DNA of 64,000 nucleotides. It comes from Echinicola jeungdonensis (GTDB taxonomy: Bacteria > Bacteroidota > Bacteroidia > Cytophagales > Cyclobacteriaceae). The DNA is taken from positions 2,645,001 through 2,709,000 of the forward strand of contig NZ_JAUFQT010000001.1 of assembly GCF_030409905.1 (NCBI RefSeq). The letters run 5' to 3'. Of this stretch, positions 10,083-17,598 are shown in pieces. The notes beneath the pieces were generated by a model, which was not told the origin of the DNA, did no database searches, and worked only from the letters and a program-made list of their open reading frames with translations. The position numbers and the translations under genes were made by a program. How positions within the stretch are numbered: position 1 is the first letter of the stretch; every line of letters starts with the position of its first letter.

Positions 10083-10091
10083 ATATTGTCT

Positions 10092-10099
10092 TAATTTTG
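10092..10099 (+). promoter_or_regulatory. Predicted -7 element upstream of rsmA
   Basis: TAATTTTG, a perfect TAnnTTTG match, lies 38 bases before the rsmA ATG in the divergent gap. No good TTG/TTTG is visible 17-23 bases upstream, so the promoter call is tentative. Confidence 0.35.
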
Positions 10100-10137
10100 A
10101 ATGGCAATTTACTATAAATTTTATCATTGAACTAAGG

Positions 10138-10920
10138 ATGGAAAAGGTCAGACCAAAAAAGCACCTGGGGCAACATTTTCTCACAGATCTAAGCATAGCA
10201 GAGAAAATTGCTGCTTCGGTGACTGGGCATCAGGGAGTTCGCAAAGTTTTGGAGATTGGGCCTGGAATGGGAGTGTTGACTGATTTCCTTATCAAAGGAG
10301 GATGGGATTTGAAATTGATAGATATTGATAAAGAATCCATAGCTTATCTCCATAAAAAGTATCCTGAACTTTCTGAAAATATTATTGAGGCCGATTTTTT
10401 AAGATATGATCTTGGGAAGATCATGGGAGGGGATTATATCATTGCCGGCAACTTTCCCTACAACATCTCTTCCCAAATATTCTTTAAAGTATTAGAAAAC
10501 AGGGACCAGGTATTGGAAGTGGTTTGCATGTTACAAAAAGAGGTTGCCAAAAGGATTGCTTCCCCAAAAGGAAATAAGGATTATGGCATACTGAGTGTGT
10601 TTTTGCAGGCCTATTTTGATATCGATTATTTATTTTCAGTTCCTCCCGGAGTATTTTCCCCACCACCCAAAGTGGACAGTGGTGTAATCAGATTGACCAG
10701 GAATGGGGTTGCAGTTTTGGATTGTGATGAAAAGTTGTTTTTTAGAGTAGTGAAGATGGGGTTTGGAACCAGAAGAAAAACGCTTCGCAATGCCTTGAAA
10801 TCATTAAATCTTTCCGATGAATTAAAAAAAGACCCCGTTTTTGACAAAAGAGCCGAACAATTGAGTGTGTCGGAGTTTATTTCTCTCACCAATAAATTAC
10901 AAGCGTCTTGGAAACAGTAA
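10138..10920 (+). CDS. rsmA: 16S rRNA (adenine1518-N6/adenine1519-N6)-dimethyltransferase
   Basis: 260 residues from ATG 10138 (MEKVRPKKHLGQHFL), preceded by AAGG. A longer frame from 10069 exists but would run into the aminopeptidase start. KsgA family: LGQHFL, SAM-binding EIGPGMGVLTDFL, catalytic NFPYNISS (usually NLPYNIS) and PPGVFSPPPKVDSGVI. It dimethylates two adenines at the 3' end of 16S rRNA late in 30S assembly. mgtE overlaps its last 13 bases, a common Bacteroidota pairing. Confidence 0.96.
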   Translation: MEKVRPKKHLGQHFLTDLSIAEKIAASVTGHQGVRKVLEIGPGMGVLTDFLIKGGWDLKLIDIDKESIAYLHKKYPELSENIIEADFLRYDLGKIMGGDYIIAGNFPYNISSQIFFKVLENRDQVLEVVCMLQKEVAKRIASPKGNKDYGILSVFLQAYFDIDYLFSVPPGVFSPPPKVDSGVIRLTRNGVAVLDCDEKLFFRVVKMGFGTRRKTLRNALKSLNLSDELKKDPVFDKRAEQLSVSEFISLTNKLQASWKQ

Positions 10921-12275
10921 AAGTTTTTGAACTCTCCAAGGAATACCTGGAATCCCTCAGGGAGAGTATAGAGATAGAGGATAATAATTTCATCCAACAA
11001 TCCCTCGATGGGGCCAATGAGGCGGATGTAGCCTCCCTTTTGGATGAATTGGATATTGAAGAGGCCTTGTACGTGCTCCGGGTTTTGGACCATGAGTTTG
11101 CTGCTGATGTGCTGATTGAACTGGATGAGGAAACCCAGTTTAAAGCAGTTCAGGAAATGGAATCAACTGAATTGGCATCCTTAATGGATCATATGGATTC
11201 CGATGATGCGGTGGACATCCTGAACCAATTGGTGTTAAAAGACCGGGAAGAAGTCATTAGCTACCTTCAAGAGAAAGAAAAATCTGCCCATATTCTTGAT
11301 CTTCTGCGCTATGAGGAAGGTAGTGCTGGTGGATTGATGGCCAAAGAGCTTATCAAAGCCAATTTGAATTGGACCGTAATACAGACCATCGATGAAATCA
11401 GAAGGCAAGCGGAGAATGTTGAGAAAATCTACTCTATTTATGTGGTAGATAATAAAGAAAAGCTACTGGGCAGGGTAGGCCTTAAAAAGATCATTTTATC
11501 CTCCTCCCAAACTAGGATTGCGGATATATATGAAGGTGATATCGTGTCAGTTCCTACTTACATGGATGAGGAGGAGATTGCTGAGATCATGCGGAAATAT
11601 GATCTGGAAGCCATACCCGTTGTTAATGCAAAAGATAAACTGGTAGGGAGGATTACAGTGGATGATATCCTGGATGTGATCCGTGAACAGACCGAAGAGG
11701 ATATGCATGCCATGACCGGTATTACAGATGATGTGGAAGAGTCTGATTCCGTATTCCGGCTTTCCAAAGCAAGATTGCCCTGGTTGCTTATTGGAATAAT
11801 AGGAGGTCTCTTGGGGGCGAAGATCATTGGAGTTTTTGAAGAAGGTCTTAATAAATACATTGCTTTGGCCAGCTTTATTCCCCTCATAACAGCCACCGGG
11901 GGAAATGTGGGTATTCAATCTTCTTCCCTGGTGGTACAAACACTTGCGGCGAAATCAATATTTGCAGAAAGCATTGGAAGGAGGTTTGCCAAAGTGCTTT
12001 TAGTGGCCATTCTCAATGGGTTGGTGTTAGGTTTTGTAGTGCTGTGCACCATAGTTTTTATTTATGGTTATGATGTGGGATTTGGGCTGGTAGTAGGCTT
12101 AGCCTTATTTAGTGTAGTATTACTTGCTTCCTTTATGGGGACCTTAACTCCCATCGTATTGGATAAAATAGGAATAAATCCTGCGATGGCCTCAGGACCC
12201 TTTATTACTACTGCAAATGATTTACTGGGTTTGGCCGTTTATTTCCTTGTGGCCATGATGCTTTTGAATCTTTGA
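10908..12275 (+). CDS. mgtE: Magnesium transporter MgtE
   Basis: 455 residues, starting at TTG 10908 inside the end of rsmA. No ATG fits, and the N-terminus ELSKEYLESLRESIE is typical of the family. In order: a helical MgtE-N domain (to about 130) with acidic repeats such as DELDIEEALYVL, two CBS domains (about 135-255) that sense Mg2+, and a C-terminal five-helix pore domain from about 280 with ASFIPLITATGGNVGIQSSSLVVQ and GPFITTANDLLGLAVYF. It is a Mg2+ channel gated by cytosolic magnesium. Start-stop overlap with rsmA suggests coupled translation. Confidence 0.95.
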   Translation: METVKVFELSKEYLESLRESIEIEDNNFIQQSLDGANEADVASLLDELDIEEALYVLRVLDHEFAADVLIELDEETQFKAVQEMESTELASLMDHMDSDDAVDILNQLVLKDREEVISYLQEKEKSAHILDLLRYEEGSAGGLMAKELIKANLNWTVIQTIDEIRRQAENVEKIYSIYVVDNKEKLLGRVGLKKIILSSSQTRIADIYEGDIVSVPTYMDEEEIAEIMRKYDLEAIPVVNAKDKLVGRITVDDILDVIREQTEEDMHAMTGITDDVEESDSVFRLSKARLPWLLIGIIGGLLGAKIIGVFEEGLNKYIALASFIPLITATGGNVGIQSSSLVVQTLAAKSIFAESIGRRFAKVLLVAILNGLVLGFVVLCTIVFIYGYDVGFGLVVGLALFSVVLLASFMGTLTPIVLDKIGINPAMASGPFITTANDLLGLAVYFLVAMMLLNL

Positions 12276-12471
12276 CTCCCAAATGAAGTTTTTTCTATCA
12301 AAAATTTTAATTTAACAATAAAAATCACCTGAACGGTTTTTCCAATGAAGGGTTGGAGGTTTTATATAAAGGTAATTGCCTAATGTGATTTTAAGGGCTG
12401 ATAAGTGAGATTTTTATATAGTTGTAGGACGGGCCTTTGATTTCCAAAATAAGAGCTAAAATTATACACAC

Positions 12472-13404
12472 ATGAGGATATTGATTACGGATGTCATGCA
12501 TGAAAGCATTGTTCCATTACTGGAAGCAGCCGGATACCAAGCAGATTATCAACCTGAAATTTCCCGAAAGGGCATTGAGGAAATAATTGGAGGTTATGAA
12601 GGGATTATCATCCGATCCAAAACAAATTTGGATGAGTCATTATTGGATAAGGCTGGCCGCTTGAAATTTATAGGCCGTGCCGGTGCAGGTTTGGATAAAG
12701 TTGACTTGGATTATGTACAAAAAAGAGGTGTTCAGCTTTTTCATGCCCCAGAAGGAAACCGGGATGCAGTTGGAGAGCAGGCTATTGGTATGTTGTTGTC
12801 TCTTTTTAACCATATCCCCAAAGCGGATGGAGAAGTAAGGAAGGGCATCTGGGACCGGGAAGGAAATAGAGGGGAAGAGCTATCCGGAAAGACAGTTGGA
12901 ATTTTTGGATATGGAAATATGGGGCAAGCCCTTGCCAAAAAATTAAAAGGCTTTGGTGTTAAAGTGCTGGCTTATGACAAATATAAAATGAGCTATGGGG
13001 ATGAATATGCCCAAGAAGCCAAGTTTGAACAAATCCAGCAAGAAGCCGACATTCTCAGCGTCCATGTGCCTCTTACTGCTGAAACCAAGGGATATTTTAC
13101 CATGGATATTTTGGAAGGATTTAAAAAACCATTTTATCTGATCAATACTGCCAGGGGAAAGGTGGTTTCAATGGCTGTTTTGAATCAAGCCTTGGGTCGG
13201 GGAATCCTGAAAGGAGCCGTCCTGGATGTATTGGAAAATGAAAAGCTCCATACTTTTACTGCGGATGAAAAGGATAATTTCCAAGAGTTGATAGCAAGAT
13301 CCAATGTGATTTTTAGTCCACATGTTGCGGGTTGGACTTTTCAATCCTATGAAAAAATCAACAAGGTGTTGGTTGGAAAAATTAAAGCCAGGTTCCCCGG
13401 GTGA
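12472..13404 (+). CDS. D-isomer specific 2-hydroxyacid dehydrogenase
   Basis: 310 residues. The catalytic and NAD domains are those of D-2-hydroxyacid dehydrogenases: GRAGAGLDKVDL, NAD loop GIFGYGNMGQALAKKL, SVHVPLTAETKGYF, the arginine in LINTARGKVV and the histidine in SPHVAGWT. There is no ACT or ASB regulatory domain, so this is a short 3-phosphoglycerate-dehydrogenase-like form. It could serve serine synthesis or reduce another 2-oxoacid; no serC or serB neighbour decides this. It is monocistronic, 196 bases after mgtE. Confidence 0.9.
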   Translation: MRILITDVMHESIVPLLEAAGYQADYQPEISRKGIEEIIGGYEGIIIRSKTNLDESLLDKAGRLKFIGRAGAGLDKVDLDYVQKRGVQLFHAPEGNRDAVGEQAIGMLLSLFNHIPKADGEVRKGIWDREGNRGEELSGKTVGIFGYGNMGQALAKKLKGFGVKVLAYDKYKMSYGDEYAQEAKFEQIQQEADILSVHVPLTAETKGYFTMDILEGFKKPFYLINTARGKVVSMAVLNQALGRGILKGAVLDVLENEKLHTFTADEKDNFQELIARSNVIFSPHVAGWTFQSYEKINKVLVGKIKARFPG

Positions 13405-13425
13405 ACTTTTTTAGGGGATTTATAA

Positions 13426-13456
13426 TTGTATTATCGTTTCTAGATCATTATCTTTG
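13426..13456 (+). promoter_or_regulatory. Predicted greA promoter
   Basis: TTG (13426-13428), a 20-nt spacer and TATCTTTG (13449-13456) match the Bacteroidota consensus well. Transcription would start near 13461, about 30 nt before a hairpin and 90 nt before greA. Confidence 0.6.
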
Positions 13457-13489
13457 CGTTAAACGAAGAAATAACAAGCAGAAATATGA

Positions 13490-13521
13490 AACGGTCTTCA
13501 GAATGGAGACCGTTCTTTTAT
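13490..13521 (+). terminator. Terminator-like hairpin in the greA leader
   Basis: AACGGTCT (13490-13497) pairs with AGACCGTT (13507-13514) over a 9-base loop, and is followed by a T-rich run. It lies after the predicted greA promoter and 28-36 bases before the greA ATG, so it could act as an attenuator or release a short leader RNA. It is also usable as the terminator of the upstream dehydrogenase gene. Confidence 0.6.
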
Positions 13522-13549
13522 TTTCCAAGCTTTAGAAAATAACTTGACT

Positions 13550-14023
13550 ATGGGAAAAATACAGTATTACACAGAAGAAGGGCTTAAAAGGTTGAAAGAG
13601 GAGCTTCTGGAATTGAAGACCAAGGGAAGGCAAGACATTGCAAAGCAGATAGCAGAAGCACGTGACAAGGGCGATTTGAGTGAGAATGCAGAGTATGATG
13701 CTGCTAAGGATGCCCAAGGACTTTTGGAATTAAAAATCTCCAAACTGGAGGAGGTAGTGGGAAATGCCCGTGTATTGGATAATTCTAAGATGGACACCTC
13801 CAAGGTGGGGATTCTCAGTACCGTTAAGATAAAAAATGTAAAAAACGGTACAACTGTTGCCTATACTTTGGTTTCTGAGGAAGAAGCTGATTTGAAATCC
13901 AATAAAATATCTTTGGGTTCCCCATTTGGAAAAGGTCTATTAGGAAAGAAAGTTGGGGAGATTGCCCAAATCAAAGCCCCGGCAGGAGTGATAGAATTTG
14001 AAATATTAGAGATTAACTATTAA
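13550..14023 (+). CDS. greA: Transcription elongation factor GreA
   Basis: 157 residues from ATG 13550 (MGKIQYYTEEGLKRLKEEL). A TTG two codons upstream is less likely. The N-terminal antiparallel coiled coil carries the loop ARDKGDLSENAEYDAAK with the conserved acidic D-x-SENAEY tip that enters the RNA polymerase secondary channel and stimulates cleavage of backtracked RNA. The C-terminal FKBP-like domain includes SLGSPFGKGLLGKKVGE. The leader contains a terminator-like hairpin (see 13490), and a terminator follows the stop. Confidence 0.97.
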   Translation: MGKIQYYTEEGLKRLKEELLELKTKGRQDIAKQIAEARDKGDLSENAEYDAAKDAQGLLELKISKLEEVVGNARVLDNSKMDTSKVGILSTVKIKNVKNGTTVAYTLVSEEEADLKSNKISLGSPFGKGLLGKKVGEIAQIKAPAGVIEFEILEINY

Positions 14024-14031
14024 TTCTTTAG

Positions 14032-14066
14032 AATCCCGATGGTAATCCATTCGGGATTTTTTATTT
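14032..14066 (+). terminator. Terminator between greA and the HIT gene
   Basis: AATCCCGA (14032-14039) and TCGGGATT (14051-14058), with an inner TGG/CCA pairing, are followed by a long T run. It ends only about 8 bases before the HIT start codon. Confidence 0.85.
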
Positions 14067-14073
14067 TTATCCC

Positions 14074-14472
14074 ATGGCAAGCATATTTACTAAAATCATC
14101 AATCGAGAAATTCCCGGCCATATTGTTGCCGAGGATGACAATTTTATCGCTTTTTTGGATATCATGCCTTTGGTAAAAGGTCATGTTTTGGTGGTCCCTA
14201 AAAAAGAGGTCGATTATATTTTTGACCTGGAAGATGACCATTTATCGGGACTCCATATTTTTGCCAAGAGAGTGGCCAAAGCCATTGATAAGACCATTTC
14301 CTGTACAAGAGTGGGAGTGGCAGTGATTGGTCTGGAAGTACCTCATGTTCACGTGCATTTGGTGCCCATGAACAGTATGGGAGATATTAATTTTAGCAGG
14401 CCCAAACTGAAATTAAGTGAGGAAGAATTGAAAAGTATCGCAGAAAAAATAAGTAATGCTGTGGAACTTTAA
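14074..14472 (+). CDS. HIT family protein (nucleotide hydrolase)
   Basis: 132 residues. The family layout is clear: SIFTKIINREIPGHIVAEDD near the start, FLDIMPLVKGHVLVVPKKE in the middle, and the histidine triad VPHVHVHLVP at about 89-98. Members hydrolyse nucleotide conjugates such as AMP-lysine or dinucleoside polyphosphates; the substrate here is not known. The start codon lies directly behind the greA terminator, so expression depends on read-through or on a promoter within greA. A perfect bidirectional terminator follows. Confidence 0.93.
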   Translation: MASIFTKIINREIPGHIVAEDDNFIAFLDIMPLVKGHVLVVPKKEVDYIFDLEDDHLSGLHIFAKRVAKAIDKTISCTRVGVAVIGLEVPHVHVHLVPMNSMGDINFSRPKLKLSEEELKSIAEKISNAVEL

Positions 14473-14497
14473 TTGAAAAAATGTCAATGGATAAATG

Positions 14498-14531
14498 AAA
14501 AGCCTTTCCTGATTTCAGGAAAGGCTTTTTT
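14498..14531. terminator. Bidirectional terminator
   Basis: A perfect 15-bp stem (14498-14512 with 14515-14529, core AGCCTTTCCTGA) with a 2-base minimal loop. It is flanked by A and T tracts between convergent genes. Confidence 0.9.
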
Positions 14532-14533
14532 CA

Positions 14534-14908
14534 TTATTCGTTGGGGTAAGGGATATAAACAAAGTTGGTGAACCCCTCATCCACCACAAATAAACAGCAG
14601 AATTCATCAGGGTCTTTGTAAGCCTGTTTGAAATCCTCCAATCCATTTTCATCAATCAATTGCCTTTGGATAAATTCATCCAGGTAGGTAATATAATAAT
14701 TCCAGTCAATAGCCAACTCCTGGTTGCCCATCAACAATTTTCCAATAGGTTGTTCTGTTTTACAAACCGGAAATATGGGGAATTGGGAGAATTTTCGGGA
14801 CCGTACCTGATAGGATGCTTCCTTTAGGGTATCGGCTACTTTAATAAAATCCTTCGTAATGGTTCCCAAGTATTTTCCATTCAATTCTGGATCGTTGTCT
14901 TCTCTCAT
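14534..14908 (-). CDS. Conserved protein of unknown function
   Basis: 124 residues, soluble and acidic. The sequence (IGKLLMGNQELAIDWNYYIT, YIPYPNE at the end) resembles small conserved hypotheticals found in Bacteroidota, but I recognise no functional domain. Its start codon overlaps the rlmD stop by one base (TAATG on the minus strand), so it is probably translationally coupled to rlmD. It contains cysteines VCKTEQ and EFCCLF without a zinc-site spacing. Function unknown. Confidence 0.75.
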   Translation of the reverse strand: MREDNDPELNGKYLGTITKDFIKVADTLKEASYQVRSRKFSQFPIFPVCKTEQPIGKLLMGNQELAIDWNYYITYLDEFIQRQLIDENGLEDFKQAYKDPDEFCCLFVVDEGFTNFVYIPYPNE

Positions 14909-16314
14909 TATGAATTTAAAGTCAATAGTACAACATTTTCTACATGGTAGGTCTGGGGGAACATGTCCACTGGCTGAACTTTGTCCACTTGATATTTTTC
15001 CCCTAGCAAGGCCACGTCCCGGGCTTGTGTAGCTGGATTACAGCTCACATAGACTATTTTGGGAGCTTCCAATTTTAGCAGCATATTAACAACATCCTCA
15101 TGCATGCCTGCCCTTGGGGGGTCGGTGATTATAACATCCGGTTGTTGATGCTTTTGGATAAAGTCATCATTTAGGATGTCCTTCATGTCTCCGGCGTAGA
15201 AGAGGGTGTTGTCCAATTTATTAATCTTGGAGTTAAGTTTGGCATCTTCGATAGCCTCTTCCACATATTCAATACCTATGACCTGTTTAGCTTTTTTGGC
15301 AACGAAATTTGCTATGGTTCCAGTTCCAGTATAAAGGTCATAAACGACTTCATCACCCTTCAGTTCTGCAAATTCCCGGGCTACTTTATACAGTTGGTAT
15401 GCTTGCTCCGAATTGGTCTGATAAAAGGACTTAGGGCCTATCCTAAATTCTAAGTCTTCCATTCCCTCTATGATATAATCCCTTCCCTGGAATACATGGA
15501 TGTCCTGGTCATGGAAGGTTTCATTTTTTTTGAGGTTGATGATATATAATAGAGAAGTGATATTAGGAAATGTGTCTGCCAGGAATTGCATTACCTTTTG
15601 AATTTCCTCCGGTTGATCTTCCCCAAATTGTACAATGACCATGATTTCCCCTGTGGAGCTGGTCCGGATGATTAGATTTCTTAACACTCCGTTCTGTTGG
15701 ATCATATCAAAGAAGGAGATGTTATTTTTAAGGGCAAAATCCCTTAAGGCATTTCTGACATCATTGGACAAATTGCCCTGAAGATAGCAATGTTCAATAT
15801 CAACAATTTTATCAAAACGCTTGGGGATATGAAATCCCAATGCATTTCGTTCAAAGGTTTCTCCTGAATCAATCTCCTCCCTAGTTAACCATCGGTTGTT
15901 GGAAAAGGTGAAATCCATTTTATTGCGGTAATACTGGGTTTCCTGAGAACCTATTATGGGCATTACCTCAGGAATTGGGGTTTTGGCAATTCTTTCAAAT
16001 TGATCAATCACCTGTTGCCTTTTGTAAGAAAGTTGAAGGTCATAATTAATATGCTGCCATTTGCATCCCCCACATACTCCAAAATGCTTACAGAAGGGTT
16101 CCACCCTGTCTTTGGAGTACTCATGGATTTTGATGGCATCAGCCTCCATAAAGCTGCTTTTTGCCTTTCTTACCCTTACATCCACAACATCCCCAGGAGC
16201 CACTTGCTGTACAAATACCACCTTTCCATTATAGTGTGCTACACTCTTGCCCTCAGAGGCAATCCGCTCGATAGTAAGGTTTTCCAAAACCTTATTTTTC
16301 ATCTTTCTCGACAT
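14908..16314 (-). CDS. rlmD: 23S rRNA (uracil1939-C5)-methyltransferase RlmD
   Basis: 468 residues from the ATG at 16312-16314 (MSRKMKNKVLENLTIERI). The frame stays open to 16506, but the added residues are not family-like. There is an N-terminal TRAM domain, then an Fe-S cysteine set (FCKHFGVCGGCKW plus a later HCYLQ), and a SAM-methyltransferase core with LYTGTGTIANFVA, TDPPRAGMH and the catalytic cysteine in SCNPATQARD. It methylates U1939, or a related uracil, in 23S rRNA. A perfect -7 promoter element ends 6 bases before the ATG, suggesting a very short or absent leader. Confidence 0.93.
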   Translation of the reverse strand: MSRKMKNKVLENLTIERIASEGKSVAHYNGKVVFVQQVAPGDVVDVRVRKAKSSFMEADAIKIHEYSKDRVEPFCKHFGVCGGCKWQHINYDLQLSYKRQQVIDQFERIAKTPIPEVMPIIGSQETQYYRNKMDFTFSNNRWLTREEIDSGETFERNALGFHIPKRFDKIVDIEHCYLQGNLSNDVRNALRDFALKNNISFFDMIQQNGVLRNLIIRTSSTGEIMVIVQFGEDQPEEIQKVMQFLADTFPNITSLLYIINLKKNETFHDQDIHVFQGRDYIIEGMEDLEFRIGPKSFYQTNSEQAYQLYKVAREFAELKGDEVVYDLYTGTGTIANFVAKKAKQVIGIEYVEEAIEDAKLNSKINKLDNTLFYAGDMKDILNDDFIQKHQQPDVIITDPPRAGMHEDVVNMLLKLEAPKIVYVSCNPATQARDVALLGEKYQVDKVQPVDMFPQTYHVENVVLLTLNS

Positions 16315-16320
16315 AGGCTG

Positions 16321-16328
16321 CAAAATTA
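16321..16328 (-). promoter_or_regulatory. Predicted -7 element of rlmD
   Basis: On the minus strand TAATTTTG, a perfect TAnnTTTG match, ends 6 bases before the rlmD ATG. No clear TTG is seen at the -33 position. If used, the transcript would start at or within a few bases of the start codon. Confidence 0.4.
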
Positions 16329-16779
16329 ACAATATTATTTGGAACAGCGTTCTATCGTAAAATATCTTGTTTTTGATGTTTGATTTGGAGAATTGGGATC
16401 CATTGGAGAATTTAAATACGGTTGGTGGGTAATAAGTACAAGGTATTATGTGCAAGGATTTCTGAGCTGGCATATTAGAGAAGTTCAGCAAGCTGAGAGC
16501 GAACAAATCACTATAAATTATAAAATTCGGTTTTTGTTGGATCCAGGATACTTCTCGAATAATAGGTAGTAATCTCCAGTCTACAACCGCTCTGGTATTA
16601 GTCTGTTTGGTTAAAAGTTCAGGGGGAGATGTACAAGGGGGGTAATATTATTCCATAAAAAATCTAGTAACATACAACGCAATTCCTAATTTAATGGTAA
16701 TCTTAGTTAGTGTTGGTTTTCTTACGAGGAAGGCAATTTCACTGAATTGATTATCTTTAGGATTAAAGAAGTAGTAAAC
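16329..16779. other. Intergenic region between divergent rlmD and SDR genes
   Basis: About 450 bases. I see no tRNA-like fold, terminator or gene with family resemblance; open frames here are short and lie opposite or overlap the SDR start. TATCTTTA at 16752-16759, a 7-of-8 match to TAnnTTTG located 20 bases before the SDR ATG, is the only promoter hint on the plus strand. Confidence 0.4.
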
Positions 16780-17592
16780 ATGATAATAAAGGACAAAGTA
16801 GTCATTGTTACAGGTGCCACTTCGGGTATCGGAGAGGCCTGTGCAATAGTTTTTGGTAGGGCAGGAGCTAAGGTTGCCATTACTGGGAGAAACCAGGATA
16901 AATTGGATAGAACCTTGTTGAATTTGCAAAAAGAAGGGATTGATTGCTTTGGAATAAAAGCCGATGCAGGAAAAGCGGAGGATAATAAAGCCATGGCTGA
17001 AGCTGTCCTGGGCCATTTTGGAAAGATTGATATTTTGATAAATAATGCGGGGATTTCCATGCGGGCTTTGTTTGAAGAATTGGAAATGGAAGTGTTTCAT
17101 CAGGTGATGGATACCAATTTTTGGGGTACCGTGTATGCGACCAAATTTTGCCTACCTGAAATTTTGAAAAATAAGGGGACTATTGTAGGTGTATCCTCCA
17201 TCAATGGGTACCGGGGTACACCAGCAAGAACTGCTTATACAGCCAGTAAATATGCTATGAACGGTTTCCTGGAAGCCTTAAGGACTGAAGTGATGAAGAG
17301 AGGGGTACATGTATTGGTGGCTTGTCCTGGTTTTACATCTTCTAATATCCGGCAAAATGCACTTACGGCCAATGGGAATGCACAGGGAGCCTCGCCCAGG
17401 GAAGAAGGAGAAATGATGTCTGCAGAAGATGTGGCTGAGCATATTTTGAAAGCAACCCGCAAGAAAAAAAGGGACTTGGTACTTACCAGGGAGGGAAAGC
17501 TAGCCGTTTTTTTAAACAAATGGATACCAGGCATCATGGACGGTATTGTATATAGGCATATGGCCAAAGAAAAAGATTCTCCCTTTAAGTAA
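16780..17592 (+). CDS. Short-chain dehydrogenase/reductase (classical SDR)
   Basis: 270 residues from ATG 16780 (MIIKDKVVIVTGATSGIG); an upstream in-frame ATG at 16747 would add 11 atypical residues. Classical SDR features are complete: cofactor loop TGATSGIGEA, NNAGISM, catalytic serine in VSSINGYRG and the YTASK (YxxxK) site. The GRNQDKL segment after the second strand suggests NADP preference. The substrate is unknown. The large helicase gene starts 6 bases after its stop, so the two may share a transcript. Confidence 0.92.
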   Translation: MIIKDKVVIVTGATSGIGEACAIVFGRAGAKVAITGRNQDKLDRTLLNLQKEGIDCFGIKADAGKAEDNKAMAEAVLGHFGKIDILINNAGISMRALFEELEMEVFHQVMDTNFWGTVYATKFCLPEILKNKGTIVGVSSINGYRGTPARTAYTASKYAMNGFLEALRTEVMKRGVHVLVACPGFTSSNIRQNALTANGNAQGASPREEGEMMSAEDVAEHILKATRKKKRDLVLTREGKLAVFLNKWIPGIMDGIVYRHMAKEKDSPFK

Positions 17593-17598
17593 GCGAAA

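Noticed and set aside
16315..16506. 64-residue N-terminal extension of rlmD
   Set aside because: Not similar to the TRAM start of the family, and a -7 promoter element falls inside it.
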